A DNA stretch of 64,000 bases from JACMLD01 sp044223995. GTDB lineage: Bacteria; Bacteroidota; Bacteroidia; Chitinophagales; Chitinophagaceae. The DNA lies in the NCBI GenBank assembly GCA_044223995.1, contig JBGALE010000009.1, positions 1-64,000 of the forward strand, written 5' to 3'. Within the stretch, counting starts at the first letter, position 1, and each line of letters begins with the position of its first letter. The notes beneath the pieces were generated by a model, which saw nothing but the letters and a program-made list of their open reading frames with translations, did not search any database and was not told the DNA's origin. Shown in pieces: positions 41,418-49,253 of the stretch. The translations under genes were made by a program, and so were the position numbers.

Positions 41418-41885
41418 ATGAAAAAAATTACTCCTTTCGGCCCATTAAAGTTTCAGCTGACGGTAACTGTCATTATGATTTGTGCCGGTTATCTTTGGTA
41501 TACACTGACCAATATAGAAGAGCCTGACCTTGTGAACATCGTATCTTATTTATTCATTGAACCCTTGTACGGCCTCGTAATTTCAGTGCTTACGGTTGCT
41601 TCGTGTTTTGCGGCAGGATTACCCATACGATTAAATACCAAATTATTCAGGTGGTGGACATCTCGGCCGGTGATCCAGGTAATGGCTATTGTTCTGGGCG
41701 TATCGCTCATTGCTGTTTCCTTCCTGCCCTTTTTAAAAGAACCTGCTGAGGTTATCATAATGAACGAAAAAGAGATCCTCCGGGTACCCAATCATTATAT
41801 ATTATATGCCGGCTGGTGGGTAAGTGCTTTTTCCCTCGTGCATTTTTATCCGGGTGTATTAACCGACTACCTAAATAATAAATGA
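41418..41885 (+). CDS. Small integral membrane protein
   Basis: With the start at 41418 the product has 155 residues and four hydrophobic helices ('QLTVTVIMICAGYLWYTL', 'PLYGLVISVLTVASC', 'VIQVMAIVLGVSLIAVSFL', 'WWVSAFSLVHFYPGVL'). No motif is recognised. It is divergent from the ECF sigma operon and may share its promoter region. Confidence 0.65.
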   Translation: MKKITPFGPLKFQLTVTVIMICAGYLWYTLTNIEEPDLVNIVSYLFIEPLYGLVISVLTVASCFAAGLPIRLNTKLFRWWTSRPVIQVMAIVLGVSLIAVSFLPFLKEPAEVIIMNEKEILRVPNHYILYAGWWVSAFSLVHFYPGVLTDYLNNK

Positions 41886-41921
41886 GGAATGGATTTATAG
41901 ATCTGTACTAATGATTGGCAT

Positions 41922-42299
41922 TTACTCACTTCTTCTTACCACCAGGTACCATTTGTTTTCAAGGGGCAGGTAGCCATAATCGTAACAGAAATAATAGATA
42001 TTTCCTTTTTTGTTAACGAACTGGTGGGTATGGTATTTAAATACAAAGCCTTTTTGCACCAGGCCATCGTGCTGCACTTTTATCATTTGTGCATTGGCGG
42101 GCAGCAGTTCTTCGAGTATGCGCCGGTTTTTCAGCAGCGTATTGTTGATTCCTCTTACCAGGGCATGGTGGATGGTCTTTGCTTTTTGCTGGTTGTTGAA
42201 CACATTGCGGCAGTTGTCGTCGCAAAACTTTTTATCTGCTCGGCCACGGAGGGTCTTTTTGCACAGTTGGCAAACCCTTGTTTCCAGGGATACGGTCAT
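41922..42299 (-). CDS. Small zinc-finger protein
   Basis: The 125-residue protein has an N-terminal treble-clef-like zinc finger ('CQLCKKTLRGRADKKFCDDNC') similar to the DUF2116 finger, then a Lys/Arg-rich helix and a C-terminal 'YYFCYDYGYLPLENKWYLVV'. This combination is common in small Bacteroidota DNA- or RNA-associated proteins. Function is unknown. Confidence 0.7.
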   Translation of the reverse strand: MTVSLETRVCQLCKKTLRGRADKKFCDDNCRNVFNNQQKAKTIHHALVRGINNTLLKNRRILEELLPANAQMIKVQHDGLVQKGFVFKYHTHQFVNKKGNIYYFCYDYGYLPLENKWYLVVRRSE

Positions 42300-42500
42300 A
42301 ACGGGTTCTTTTGAAAAAAAAGGTACTAAAAAAATCCATGTGTACCCGTTTATACACGCTTATATATGACTAGAAATGTTTAAAAACCGGTTAAGGCCTT
42401 TTGCCAGCCGCATCTTTGTGTTGTTACCGGACGGCGCCGCCGGTGATTGAAATAAACAAATTATAAAACCGTGCATTGAATGCACAAAAAAAGAAAGATC

Positions 42501-42851
42501 ATGTACGCTTTAAGAAACAAAGTTCAGTTAATTGGTTGCCTGGGTGGCAAACCAGATGTACGCAGTACCGAGTCCGGAAAAAAATATGCCCGCTTCAGTG
42601 TGGCTACGAATGAAGTATACCGCAATGCGGCGGGGGATAAGGTCACCGAAACGCAGTGGCACAACCTGGTGGCATGGGGTAAAATAGCAGAGATTGCAGA
42701 AAAGTTTTTAGATAAGGGGACTGAAATTGTCGCAGAAGGAAAGCTGGTATCACGTACCTATAACGACAAAGAGGGCGTAAAAAAGTATTTCACGGAAATA
42801 CAGGTAAACGAGTTGTTACTGCTCGGCCCAAAGCCCAACGCTAAAAAATAA
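42501..42851 (+). CDS. ssb: Single-stranded DNA-binding protein
   Basis: The ATG at 42501 ('MYALRNKVQLIGCLGGKPDV') is the standard SSB start; an upstream in-frame start adds 7 residues. The 116-residue OB-fold shows 'RFSVATNEVYRNAAGDKV', 'TQWHNLVAWGKIAEIAEKFL' and 'TYNDKEGVKKYFTEIQV'. The acidic C-terminal tip found in housekeeping SSB is missing: it ends Lys-Lys. It is therefore likely a secondary SSB, for instance for competence or repair. Confidence 0.85.
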   Translation: MYALRNKVQLIGCLGGKPDVRSTESGKKYARFSVATNEVYRNAAGDKVTETQWHNLVAWGKIAEIAEKFLDKGTEIVAEGKLVSRTYNDKEGVKKYFTEIQVNELLLLGPKPNAKK

Positions 42852-43591
42852 CAGCGCTGGACGGTTATTAAACGGCTATTGTAAGACATTGGTGCCCGTG
42901 GAATAAGTGAACGAAGCGTCTTGCAATAGCCCGTTTAACCAATAAGCAACATCAAATTGATGATATGCTGCTTTTATTTTATGAATTATAGTTATCCGGC
43001 ATTACAGGCAATTGCCATATCTCTTCAATGATATTAAACCTTAACCATGCCGTTTTGCTACATAACCAGCCAGGCCTGCAATAGAGTATTACCAGGGTTA
43101 CAATTCTGGTTATGAAGGCCCGTTTATAATCTGTACCCTTAATACCATCCCGTTACTTTAAAATACAGGTTACCGGCTATTCGACCTATGACCAGCATTG
43201 CTGATACAGCGCGAACAACTGTTATTACCATTGGTAAACAACCGTTTTATAGTAATGCGGGTATCAAACCATCGCCTATGATGGCCTTTAATAAATTTCG
43301 GGTAGCCATCAACCTGCTATTATAATAGTACAATACCCCGCTATCATATCATTCTTACCCATCCGTTCATGGTAAACCAATACCGGATCGGCGGTTGGCA
43401 ATGGTTTCATCCTTTCCATGTTAATCCATAGTTATTCACTATACCCTCAATTATTGTGTATAATTATTCGCTTACATTTCTTATTATTTCTAATAGTTCA
43501 TTACTTTTATTTAACTATATAATAGTAGTTGCTTAACATTGATAATACTATCTGCTATAACACTTAATTTCTAACCTCATTAATTCTAAGC
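42852..43591. other. 740-base non-coding leader of the SET/ATP-grasp locus
   Basis: No frame in this stretch has protein-like content. It starts with a long hairpin (42870-42936), continues with moderately GC-rich DNA holding several ttaccat/ggtaa inverted words, and ends with an AT-rich tract (about 43435-43590) typical of a promoter. The length is unusual between small genes and could hide a non-coding RNA or long untranslated leader. Confidence 0.4.
42870..42936. terminator. Long imperfect hairpin after ssb
   Basis: Left arm 42870-42887 and right arm 42918-42936 pair over 18 bases (aaacggctattg... with ...caatagcccgttt) with one bulged base and one GU pair; the loop is 30 bases. There is no T-run, so it may be a transcript-stabilising or processing structure as easily as a terminator. 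Confidence 0.55.
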
Positions 43592-44092
43592 ATGATAACC
43601 AATTCATCACTCAGCACTACGCTTCAATTAGTAAGTAACAATGGTTTTGCAGAAGTTTGGAAAAATCCCACCACCGGCCAGCAATCGCTCCACGCAACGG
43701 TTTCATTCAATCCCGGTGATGTGATCTGCTCTTTTCATGCAGGCACCACTTCCGGCACCGCCACTTATCTTACTGTACAGATTGATGATCAAAAACACAT
43801 CACGCTGCAACCAGAGTTCCTGCAGTATATCAATCACAGTTGTTCCCCCACTGTGTTCTTTGATACTACCGACATGCAACTGGTTTGCCTTTCCGAGTTA
43901 AACCCGGGTGATGAGTTTACATTCTTTTACCCATCTACCGAATGGGAGATGGTACAACCGTTCAATTGTTATTGCGGTTTCAATAATTGTCTTAAAAACA
44001 TTCAGGGAGCTTCGTATCTTTCCAAAGAAGTGTTGGCCCAGTATCGTTTGACAGACTTTATTAAAAGGAAAATGCAGAACAGGCAATCATAA
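43592..44092 (+). CDS. Stand-alone SET-domain protein
   Basis: The 166-residue protein has a complete SET core: 'FNPGDVICSFHAG', the pseudoknot 'LQYINHSCSPTVFFD', 'ELNPGDEFTFFYPSTEW' and a post-SET zinc motif 'CYCGFNNCLKNIQG'. Such proteins transfer methyl from S-adenosylmethionine to lysine. Bacterial SET proteins often come with a substrate in the same operon. Here the partners are two ATP-grasp ligases, one of them carrying a second SET domain. The next gene starts 18 bases downstream. Confidence 0.85.
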   Translation: MITNSSLSTTLQLVSNNGFAEVWKNPTTGQQSLHATVSFNPGDVICSFHAGTTSGTATYLTVQIDDQKHITLQPEFLQYINHSCSPTVFFDTTDMQLVCLSELNPGDEFTFFYPSTEWEMVQPFNCYCGFNNCLKNIQGASYLSKEVLAQYRLTDFIKRKMQNRQS

Positions 44093-44110
44093 CCGGCCTG
44101 TTTACTTTAT

Positions 44111-45289
44111 ATGTTGTCATTTAACAGTCCGCACAAAAACGGCACACTCACCAGGCCAAAGGTCTGGGTGCTGGCACCGCTCCTGCAAACGGGAGACGCC
44201 AACGTGGATTACTATTACGACTTTACCCAAAGCATTGAAGAATATACCAGGGCATTTGATGAACTCGCCATTGAATGGCAATGGCAACCGGTAACATTAA
44301 CGGACTACCCGGATGTTATCGAAATGATCGAAGCGTCCTCAAAGGAAAGGTTAACCATTATACTCAACCTTTGCGATGGCGATGAAATAAACGGTACGCC
44401 CGGCATATCGGTATTAAAGCTGCTTCATGAGAAAGGGTTGATATATACAGGAGCAAACGAATTGTTCTACGATATCACCACTTCCAAAATCCCGATGAAG
44501 GAAGCTTTCGACAAAGCAAAAGTGTCAACACCACCCTGGATGGTAATAAAAGAGGATAATCCCCCGCTTAAAAAAATATTCAATACGCTTGGCAGTCCCC
44601 TGATTGTAAAACCAGCAGTATCCGGCGGAAGCATGGGTGTTGGTATTAAATCGGTAGTGCACAATGAAGCAGCGTTGTCACAACAATTGCAATTATTATT
44701 TGACGGGTACAGGGGTTGGAACCTTACCATTGGTGGTGTGCTGGCCGAACAATATATTAATGGACCGGAATTTACCAGCTTTATTGTAGGTGATTGCGAT
44801 AATCCCGCAAAGAGTATTATTTACCCGCCCGTTGAACGTGTTTTCCATCCTGCGTTGCCGGAAACGGAAAAGTTTTTGTCGTTCGACAGGTTGTGGGAAA
44901 CCTATGAGGAAGAAACACCTTTGCCGAACAATGAACCTTTTTATACCTATCACCGCCCCGATGAATCTTTGATAGATGAAATAAACAGGCTGAGCTGGGA
45001 GGCTTATGTGTCAGTAGGCGGTAAAGGATATGGAAGACTGGATTTGCGCATGGATAAGTCGACCGGCAAATTATATGTACTGGAAGTAAATGCACAATGC
45101 GGGTTGAGCGAAGACGAAGATTATACTTCTATTGGCGCCATTCTTCGCCTGTCTGGAAAGACATTTAGTCAAATGGTGGCAGAAATACTGGAAAATGCAT
45201 TTGCCCGTAAAAGAAAACGCAAGACTGGAAGCAGGATCAAAAAGACGACAACCACCACTACAAGGAAAAAAACACTGGCAAAAAGTTAA
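44111..45289 (+). CDS. D-Ala-D-Ala-ligase-like ATP-grasp enzyme
   Basis: The 392-residue protein has an N-terminal pre-ATP-grasp domain, then ATP-grasp: 'PLIVKPAVSGGSMGVGI' (ATP-binding Lys and Gly-rich loop), 'VLAEQYINGPEFTSFIVG', and the metal-binding end 'YGRLDLRMDKSTGKLYVLEVNAQCGLS'. This resembles the D-Ala-D-Ala ligase branch, joining a carboxylate to an amine. The C-terminus is a long basic tail ('KRKRKTGSRIKKTTTTTTRKK'-type). The basic tail is a plausible SET methylation substrate; that is inference. Confidence 0.8.
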   Translation: MLSFNSPHKNGTLTRPKVWVLAPLLQTGDANVDYYYDFTQSIEEYTRAFDELAIEWQWQPVTLTDYPDVIEMIEASSKERLTIILNLCDGDEINGTPGISVLKLLHEKGLIYTGANELFYDITTSKIPMKEAFDKAKVSTPPWMVIKEDNPPLKKIFNTLGSPLIVKPAVSGGSMGVGIKSVVHNEAALSQQLQLLFDGYRGWNLTIGGVLAEQYINGPEFTSFIVGDCDNPAKSIIYPPVERVFHPALPETEKFLSFDRLWETYEEETPLPNNEPFYTYHRPDESLIDEINRLSWEAYVSVGGKGYGRLDLRMDKSTGKLYVLEVNAQCGLSEDEDYTSIGAILRLSGKTFSQMVAEILENAFARKRKRKTGSRIKKTTTTTTRKKTLAKS

Positions 45290-45350
45290 TACACTTCCCT
45301 GCCGGCGTCATCATTCAAATAAACATTTGTACTACTTTAAATAGACCTGC

Positions 45351-46787
45351 ATGAAAGTTTGTGTGCTGCAACCCGATTATTCTACTTCAGCCGTAGATTA
45401 CAAAAACTATGATCCTCCCCGCAACCTTGCACCCCTGCTTCCCGGAGACAAAGTAGATCATGTGTTCCTGAACAAACTGTCTACCTATAAACAGTTGAAG
45501 GAATTAAAGAACAAAGGGTACGATGTTTTTGTAAACCTTTGCGAAGGCTACCTCGAGTGGGACGTTCCTTCCATTGATGTTATCTATACCCTCGAACTGC
45601 TCAACCTGCCGCATACGGGTCCTTCTACATTATTATATGATCCCCCCAAGGAGTTAATGAAATATGTAGCGCATACCGAAGGTGTATTGTCGCCCGCTTA
45701 TGTGCTGGTCACCAATATGGATGATGTTGAAATGGCTATTGAAAAATTGCGTTTCCCCTTATTTGTCAAACCTGCAAAAGCTGGCGATAGCCTCGGTGTA
45801 GATGAACACTCGCTCGTCAATAACCAAAAAGAGCTCAAGCAAAAGGTAGCAGAAATCATACATGAATACGAAGAGCTGCTGGTGGAGGAATATGTAAAGG
45901 GAAGAGAGTTCACCGTTTTGGTGGCTGCCAATGCCGCCAATGCAAAAGCATGCACTGTTTTTACACCGATTGAATTTGTGTTTCCAAAAGGAAACCAGTT
46001 CAAAACCTATGCACTCAAAACATCTGAGTTGCATCCTGAATGTAATATCCCCTGCCCCGATCCTATCGTCGATCGCAAACTGCGTCATGCTGCCGAAAGG
46101 ATCTTTAGCAGCTTTGGTGGTGTAGGGTATGCAAGAATGGATTTTCGGATGAACGAAAAGGGTGAAATATTTTTCCTGGAAGTCAATTTTACCTGTTCCG
46201 TTTTCTACACAGATGGTTACGAAGGCTCTGCTGATTATATCCTAAAACACGACGGAATCGGGCAGTCCGGCTTCCTCAAACACATCATTGCGGAGGGCAT
46301 TGCCCGCCATGAACGGAAGCAAAATAAGTACCGGATGATGGGTAATTCCATAGCAGGTTTTGGCATTTATGCCACCCGGCCAATAGCTGCTAAAGAGCTC
46401 ATCTTCAAGGGAGAAGAGAAGTCACAACGGCTGGTTACCCGTCGTCACGTGGAACGTACATGGAACGAAGAGGAAAAAGAAATATTCCGCCGGTACGCCT
46501 ATCCTGTGAGTAAAGAAGTATTTTTGCTGTGGGACGATAACCCATCGGGATGGGCTCCTCAAAACCACAGTTGTCAACCCAATACTGCATACGAAGGGCT
46601 GAATATCGTTGCACTTCGGCCAATTGCAAAGGGGGAAGAGTTAACCCTCGACTACGCATCCTTCCTGGATGAGGAACACATGGAGCCTTTTGAATGCCGG
46701 TGCGGTGCTCCCAATTGCCGCGGCCTTATAACGGGCAAACCGCACAACTCGGTTACGCTTCGTGAAGAAATGGCAGCAGGGGCTTAA
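45351..46787 (+). CDS. Fusion of ATP-grasp ligase and SET methyltransferase
   Basis: Residues 1-320 of this 478-residue protein form an ATP-grasp ligase with 'FPLFVKPAKAGDSLGVDEHS', 'EEYVKGREFTVLVAANA', and the catalytic 'YARMDFRMNEKGEIFFLEVNFTCS'. A SET domain covers about 328-470: 'SIAGFGIYATRPIAAKELIF', 'GWAPQNHSCQPNTAYEG', 'ALRPIAKGEELTLDYASFL', and post-SET 'CRCGAPNCRGLITG'. One chain therefore holds a peptide-bond-type ligase and a lysine methyltransferase. I know of no characterised protein with this combination. Its neighbours are the separate SET and ATP-grasp genes. Confidence 0.85.
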   Translation: MKVCVLQPDYSTSAVDYKNYDPPRNLAPLLPGDKVDHVFLNKLSTYKQLKELKNKGYDVFVNLCEGYLEWDVPSIDVIYTLELLNLPHTGPSTLLYDPPKELMKYVAHTEGVLSPAYVLVTNMDDVEMAIEKLRFPLFVKPAKAGDSLGVDEHSLVNNQKELKQKVAEIIHEYEELLVEEYVKGREFTVLVAANAANAKACTVFTPIEFVFPKGNQFKTYALKTSELHPECNIPCPDPIVDRKLRHAAERIFSSFGGVGYARMDFRMNEKGEIFFLEVNFTCSVFYTDGYEGSADYILKHDGIGQSGFLKHIIAEGIARHERKQNKYRMMGNSIAGFGIYATRPIAAKELIFKGEEKSQRLVTRRHVERTWNEEEKEIFRRYAYPVSKEVFLLWDDNPSGWAPQNHSCQPNTAYEGLNIVALRPIAKGEELTLDYASFLDEEHMEPFECRCGAPNCRGLITGKPHNSVTLREEMAAGA

Positions 46788-46893
46788 ACGGACCCCTTAA
46801 TCTCCGGTCTTACAAACCCATTAATTCCAGTAATGGCGCCACTTACTATGGCCGCCTTTTAATATCTGTATTTAAAAGACAGGAGAAGGAATT

Positions 46894-47832
46894 ATGTCAC
46901 GATTCGAGATTTTGCGCAAGCTGATCATGCGGCACCGGTATCAACTGGTGTTTACGTATATTTTATTTTCTTTCGAAATGCTCGGCACCCTCCTCCGGCC
47001 TTTTTTCCTGGGAGAAGCGGTGAACGATTTAATGAAGGGAAGCTACCGCGGCCTGCTCATCCTGTCGGGCGTACATGTGGCATGGCTGATCATTGGAACC
47101 ATCCGTCACCGGTACGATACGAGAACTTATTCTGCAATTTATACATCACTGGTAACTCGTTTTTTGTCGCGCCGCTTTGGACAGTCGGAAGTTTCAAAAC
47201 TGAGTGCACACTCCACGCTGGCGCGCGAGTTTGTTGATTTCCTGGAATACGATCTCGTATACGTAATAGAAGCAGGATACAATTTACTGGGTTCATTAGT
47301 CATGCTCTGCTTTTATGATTTGTCTGTCGTAACAGTTTGCCTGGCGATACTATTGCCCGTTATGGGTTTGAGTTTTATCTATGGTAAAAAAATGAAAAAG
47401 CTCAACCGGATGAAGAATGATGAGCTGGAAAAACAGGTTGATATCATTACCACCGGAAATATCCATATCATCCGCCAGCATTATAACAACCTTCGTAAAT
47501 GGCAGATAAAAATTTCCGACCAGGAAGCCTGGAGTTTTGGTATCATGGAATTGCTGGTGATGGTGGTAATTGGAATTTCACTACTGGTAAGCTCCAAATC
47601 ATTTACCCCGGCAATACTGGCCGGCGACCTGATTGGTATCTATAATTATATACTCAAGTTCGTTTCAGGGCTTGATACCATTCCTTATACAGTTCAAAGG
47701 CTGACTTCATTAACTGATATCACCCGCCGTATTGAACTGGAAGTGGAAGACTTCCCGGAAGATGGTGGTGTTACCACACCTATTCGCCGGAAACCTTTCC
47801 CGGAAAGGAAGCGCGAGAAAGTTCCTGCTTAA
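46894..47832 (+). CDS. ABC-exporter transmembrane domain without ATPase domain
   Basis: The 312-residue protein matches the six-helix domain of ABC exporters: 'LFSFEMLGTLLRPFFLGEAV', 'WLIIGTIRHRYDTRTYSAIY', 'LSVVTVCLAILLPVMGLSF', 'GIMELLVMVVIGISLLVSS' and 'AGDLIGIYNYI'. It stops just after the last coupling region with a basic tail, and no Walker motif follows here or in the next gene. It may be a membrane partner of the ATP-grasp/SET enzymes or use an ATPase encoded elsewhere. It is not a frameshifted exporter: downstream frames show no nucleotide-binding domain. Confidence 0.75.
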   Translation: MSRFEILRKLIMRHRYQLVFTYILFSFEMLGTLLRPFFLGEAVNDLMKGSYRGLLILSGVHVAWLIIGTIRHRYDTRTYSAIYTSLVTRFLSRRFGQSEVSKLSAHSTLAREFVDFLEYDLVYVIEAGYNLLGSLVMLCFYDLSVVTVCLAILLPVMGLSFIYGKKMKKLNRMKNDELEKQVDIITTGNIHIIRQHYNNLRKWQIKISDQEAWSFGIMELLVMVVIGISLLVSSKSFTPAILAGDLIGIYNYILKFVSGLDTIPYTVQRLTSLTDITRRIELEVEDFPEDGGVTTPIRRKPFPERKREKVPA

Positions 47833-47865
47833 CACATTGCCGGGTTCGGTATTTCCTTTGCATGT

Positions 47866-47895
47866 TTTGAATATTATTACAAAGTGCTAACTTGT
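47866..47895 (+). promoter_or_regulatory. Candidate promoter of the DUF2007 gene
   Basis: TTTG at 47866-47869, an 18-base spacer and TAACTTGT at 47888-47895 approximate the Bacteroidota consensus. The start codon is at 47901, again leaving almost no leader. Confidence 0.4.
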
Positions 47896-47900
47896 AGTAT

Positions 47901-48308
47901 ATGGAATTTGTAAACATACGTTCCTACGATAATTATATTAACGCCAATATGCAATTGGGCATGTTGAAGGAGCAGGACATTCATTGTTACTTAAAGGATG
48001 AGCAAACCATCACCATCGATCCATTATTAAGTCCCGCCATTGGCGGAATGAAATTGATGGTAGCTGAAGCAGAGGTGGAAAGGGCGCTTCAAATACTGGC
48101 CGAAGCAGAAGCCGCCTGGTTACAAACGGTACCCTGCCCGGCTTGTGGTTCACATTCTTTGGAAAGAGTTGTTGAAACCAAACAGTTCAACAGTATCTGG
48201 GGTAAATTAAAATCTTTACTCGCCAATGGGCAGGCTGCGGAGGTAAAATCTTTTTTCAGGTGTTCTGCCTGCCATCATGTTTTTACCGAGTTGCCGGCAA
48301 CTGTTTAG
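47901..48308 (+). CDS. DUF2007 protein with C-terminal zinc ribbon
   Basis: The 135-residue protein has an N-terminal DUF2007 domain ('VNIRSYDNYINANMQLGML', 'GGMKLMVAEAEVERALQIL'), a family named as putative signal-transducing proteins, and a zinc ribbon ('CPACGS' and 'CSACHHVF'). It follows the ABC membrane protein by 68 bases but has its own promoter-like pair, so membership in the ATP-grasp locus is uncertain. Confidence 0.75.
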   Translation: MEFVNIRSYDNYINANMQLGMLKEQDIHCYLKDEQTITIDPLLSPAIGGMKLMVAEAEVERALQILAEAEAAWLQTVPCPACGSHSLERVVETKQFNSIWGKLKSLLANGQAAEVKSFFRCSACHHVFTELPATV

Positions 48309-48356
48309 GTAAACAATAAAAACCGATTTTCTCTTATTCATTTGATTGGTTGCAGT

Positions 48357-49175
48357 ATGGAAAAGTTTATACAATACTGGGAACATATTCCCTCCCTGCA
48401 CAGGATGATATACCTGCTGGGTGGTATGATTCTTTTCTGGATAGCGGAAGGGTATTACCCATTGTTTCGCTTTTCCTATAAACGTTATCGTCATGCAGGC
48501 ATTAACCTTGTATTTCTCCTTACAACGATTGTGCTCAATTTAATTTTTGGCCTGGTTACACTCGCTGTATGCCACTATGTAACGGTACATAAAATCGGTA
48601 TCATTAATTGGATACCGATGCCCACATGGGCTGTTGTCATTACTGGTTTGTTACTCGGGGATTTGTTCAGCCAGTATATTCCTCACCGCATCATGCACCG
48701 TATTAAATGGATGTGGAAGTTTCACATGGTACACCACAGCGATACGCATGTTGATGTTACCACCGGCACGCGCCATCATCCCGGAGAATGGCTGTTTCGT
48801 GAATCTTCTATGATTATCGGGGTACTGGTAATGGGTATGCCCGTTTGGCTGTATTTCCTGTACCGCAGTTGCTCAGCCGTATTTACTTACTTCAATCACG
48901 CCAATATCATTGTTCCCGAATGGCTGGACCGGCCCATTAGCTGGATCTTTGTTTCACCCAACATGCACAAAGTGCATCATCATTACAAAAGACCTTATAC
49001 AGACAGTAACTACAGCAATATCTTTTCCCTTTGGGACAGGCTGTTCGGCACATTCATGTACACTGATCCTAAAACACTTACCTATGGGCTGGACGTACTG
49101 GACGGTAAAAATGATGAAAATCTCGGTTACCAGTTTAAGCTTCCTTTTGACAAAACGGTAAAAACCGATTACTGA
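48357..49175 (+). CDS. Fatty acid hydroxylase/sterol desaturase superfamily protein
   Basis: The ATG at 48357 gives 272 residues; an upstream TTG is less likely. Several membrane helices flank the di-iron histidine boxes 'HRIMHR', 'HMVHHSDTH', 'RHHP' and 'HKVHHHYK'. These enzymes hydroxylate or desaturate lipids at the membrane. The specific substrate is unknown. Confidence 0.85.
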   Translation: MEKFIQYWEHIPSLHRMIYLLGGMILFWIAEGYYPLFRFSYKRYRHAGINLVFLLTTIVLNLIFGLVTLAVCHYVTVHKIGIINWIPMPTWAVVITGLLLGDLFSQYIPHRIMHRIKWMWKFHMVHHSDTHVDVTTGTRHHPGEWLFRESSMIIGVLVMGMPVWLYFLYRSCSAVFTYFNHANIIVPEWLDRPISWIFVSPNMHKVHHHYKRPYTDSNYSNIFSLWDRLFGTFMYTDPKTLTYGLDVLDGKNDENLGYQFKLPFDKTVKTDY

Positions 49176-49253
49176 AACCCTCCAAACATTGCAATTGCCA
49201 AAGGTCTTTATTAATTTGGCAAGATTATGTTACAGGCTCATCTTTAACCCAGC

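Noticed and set aside
46894..47900. A frameshifted full ABC exporter
   Set aside because: No Walker A, signature or Walker B sequence appears in any frame after the membrane domain.
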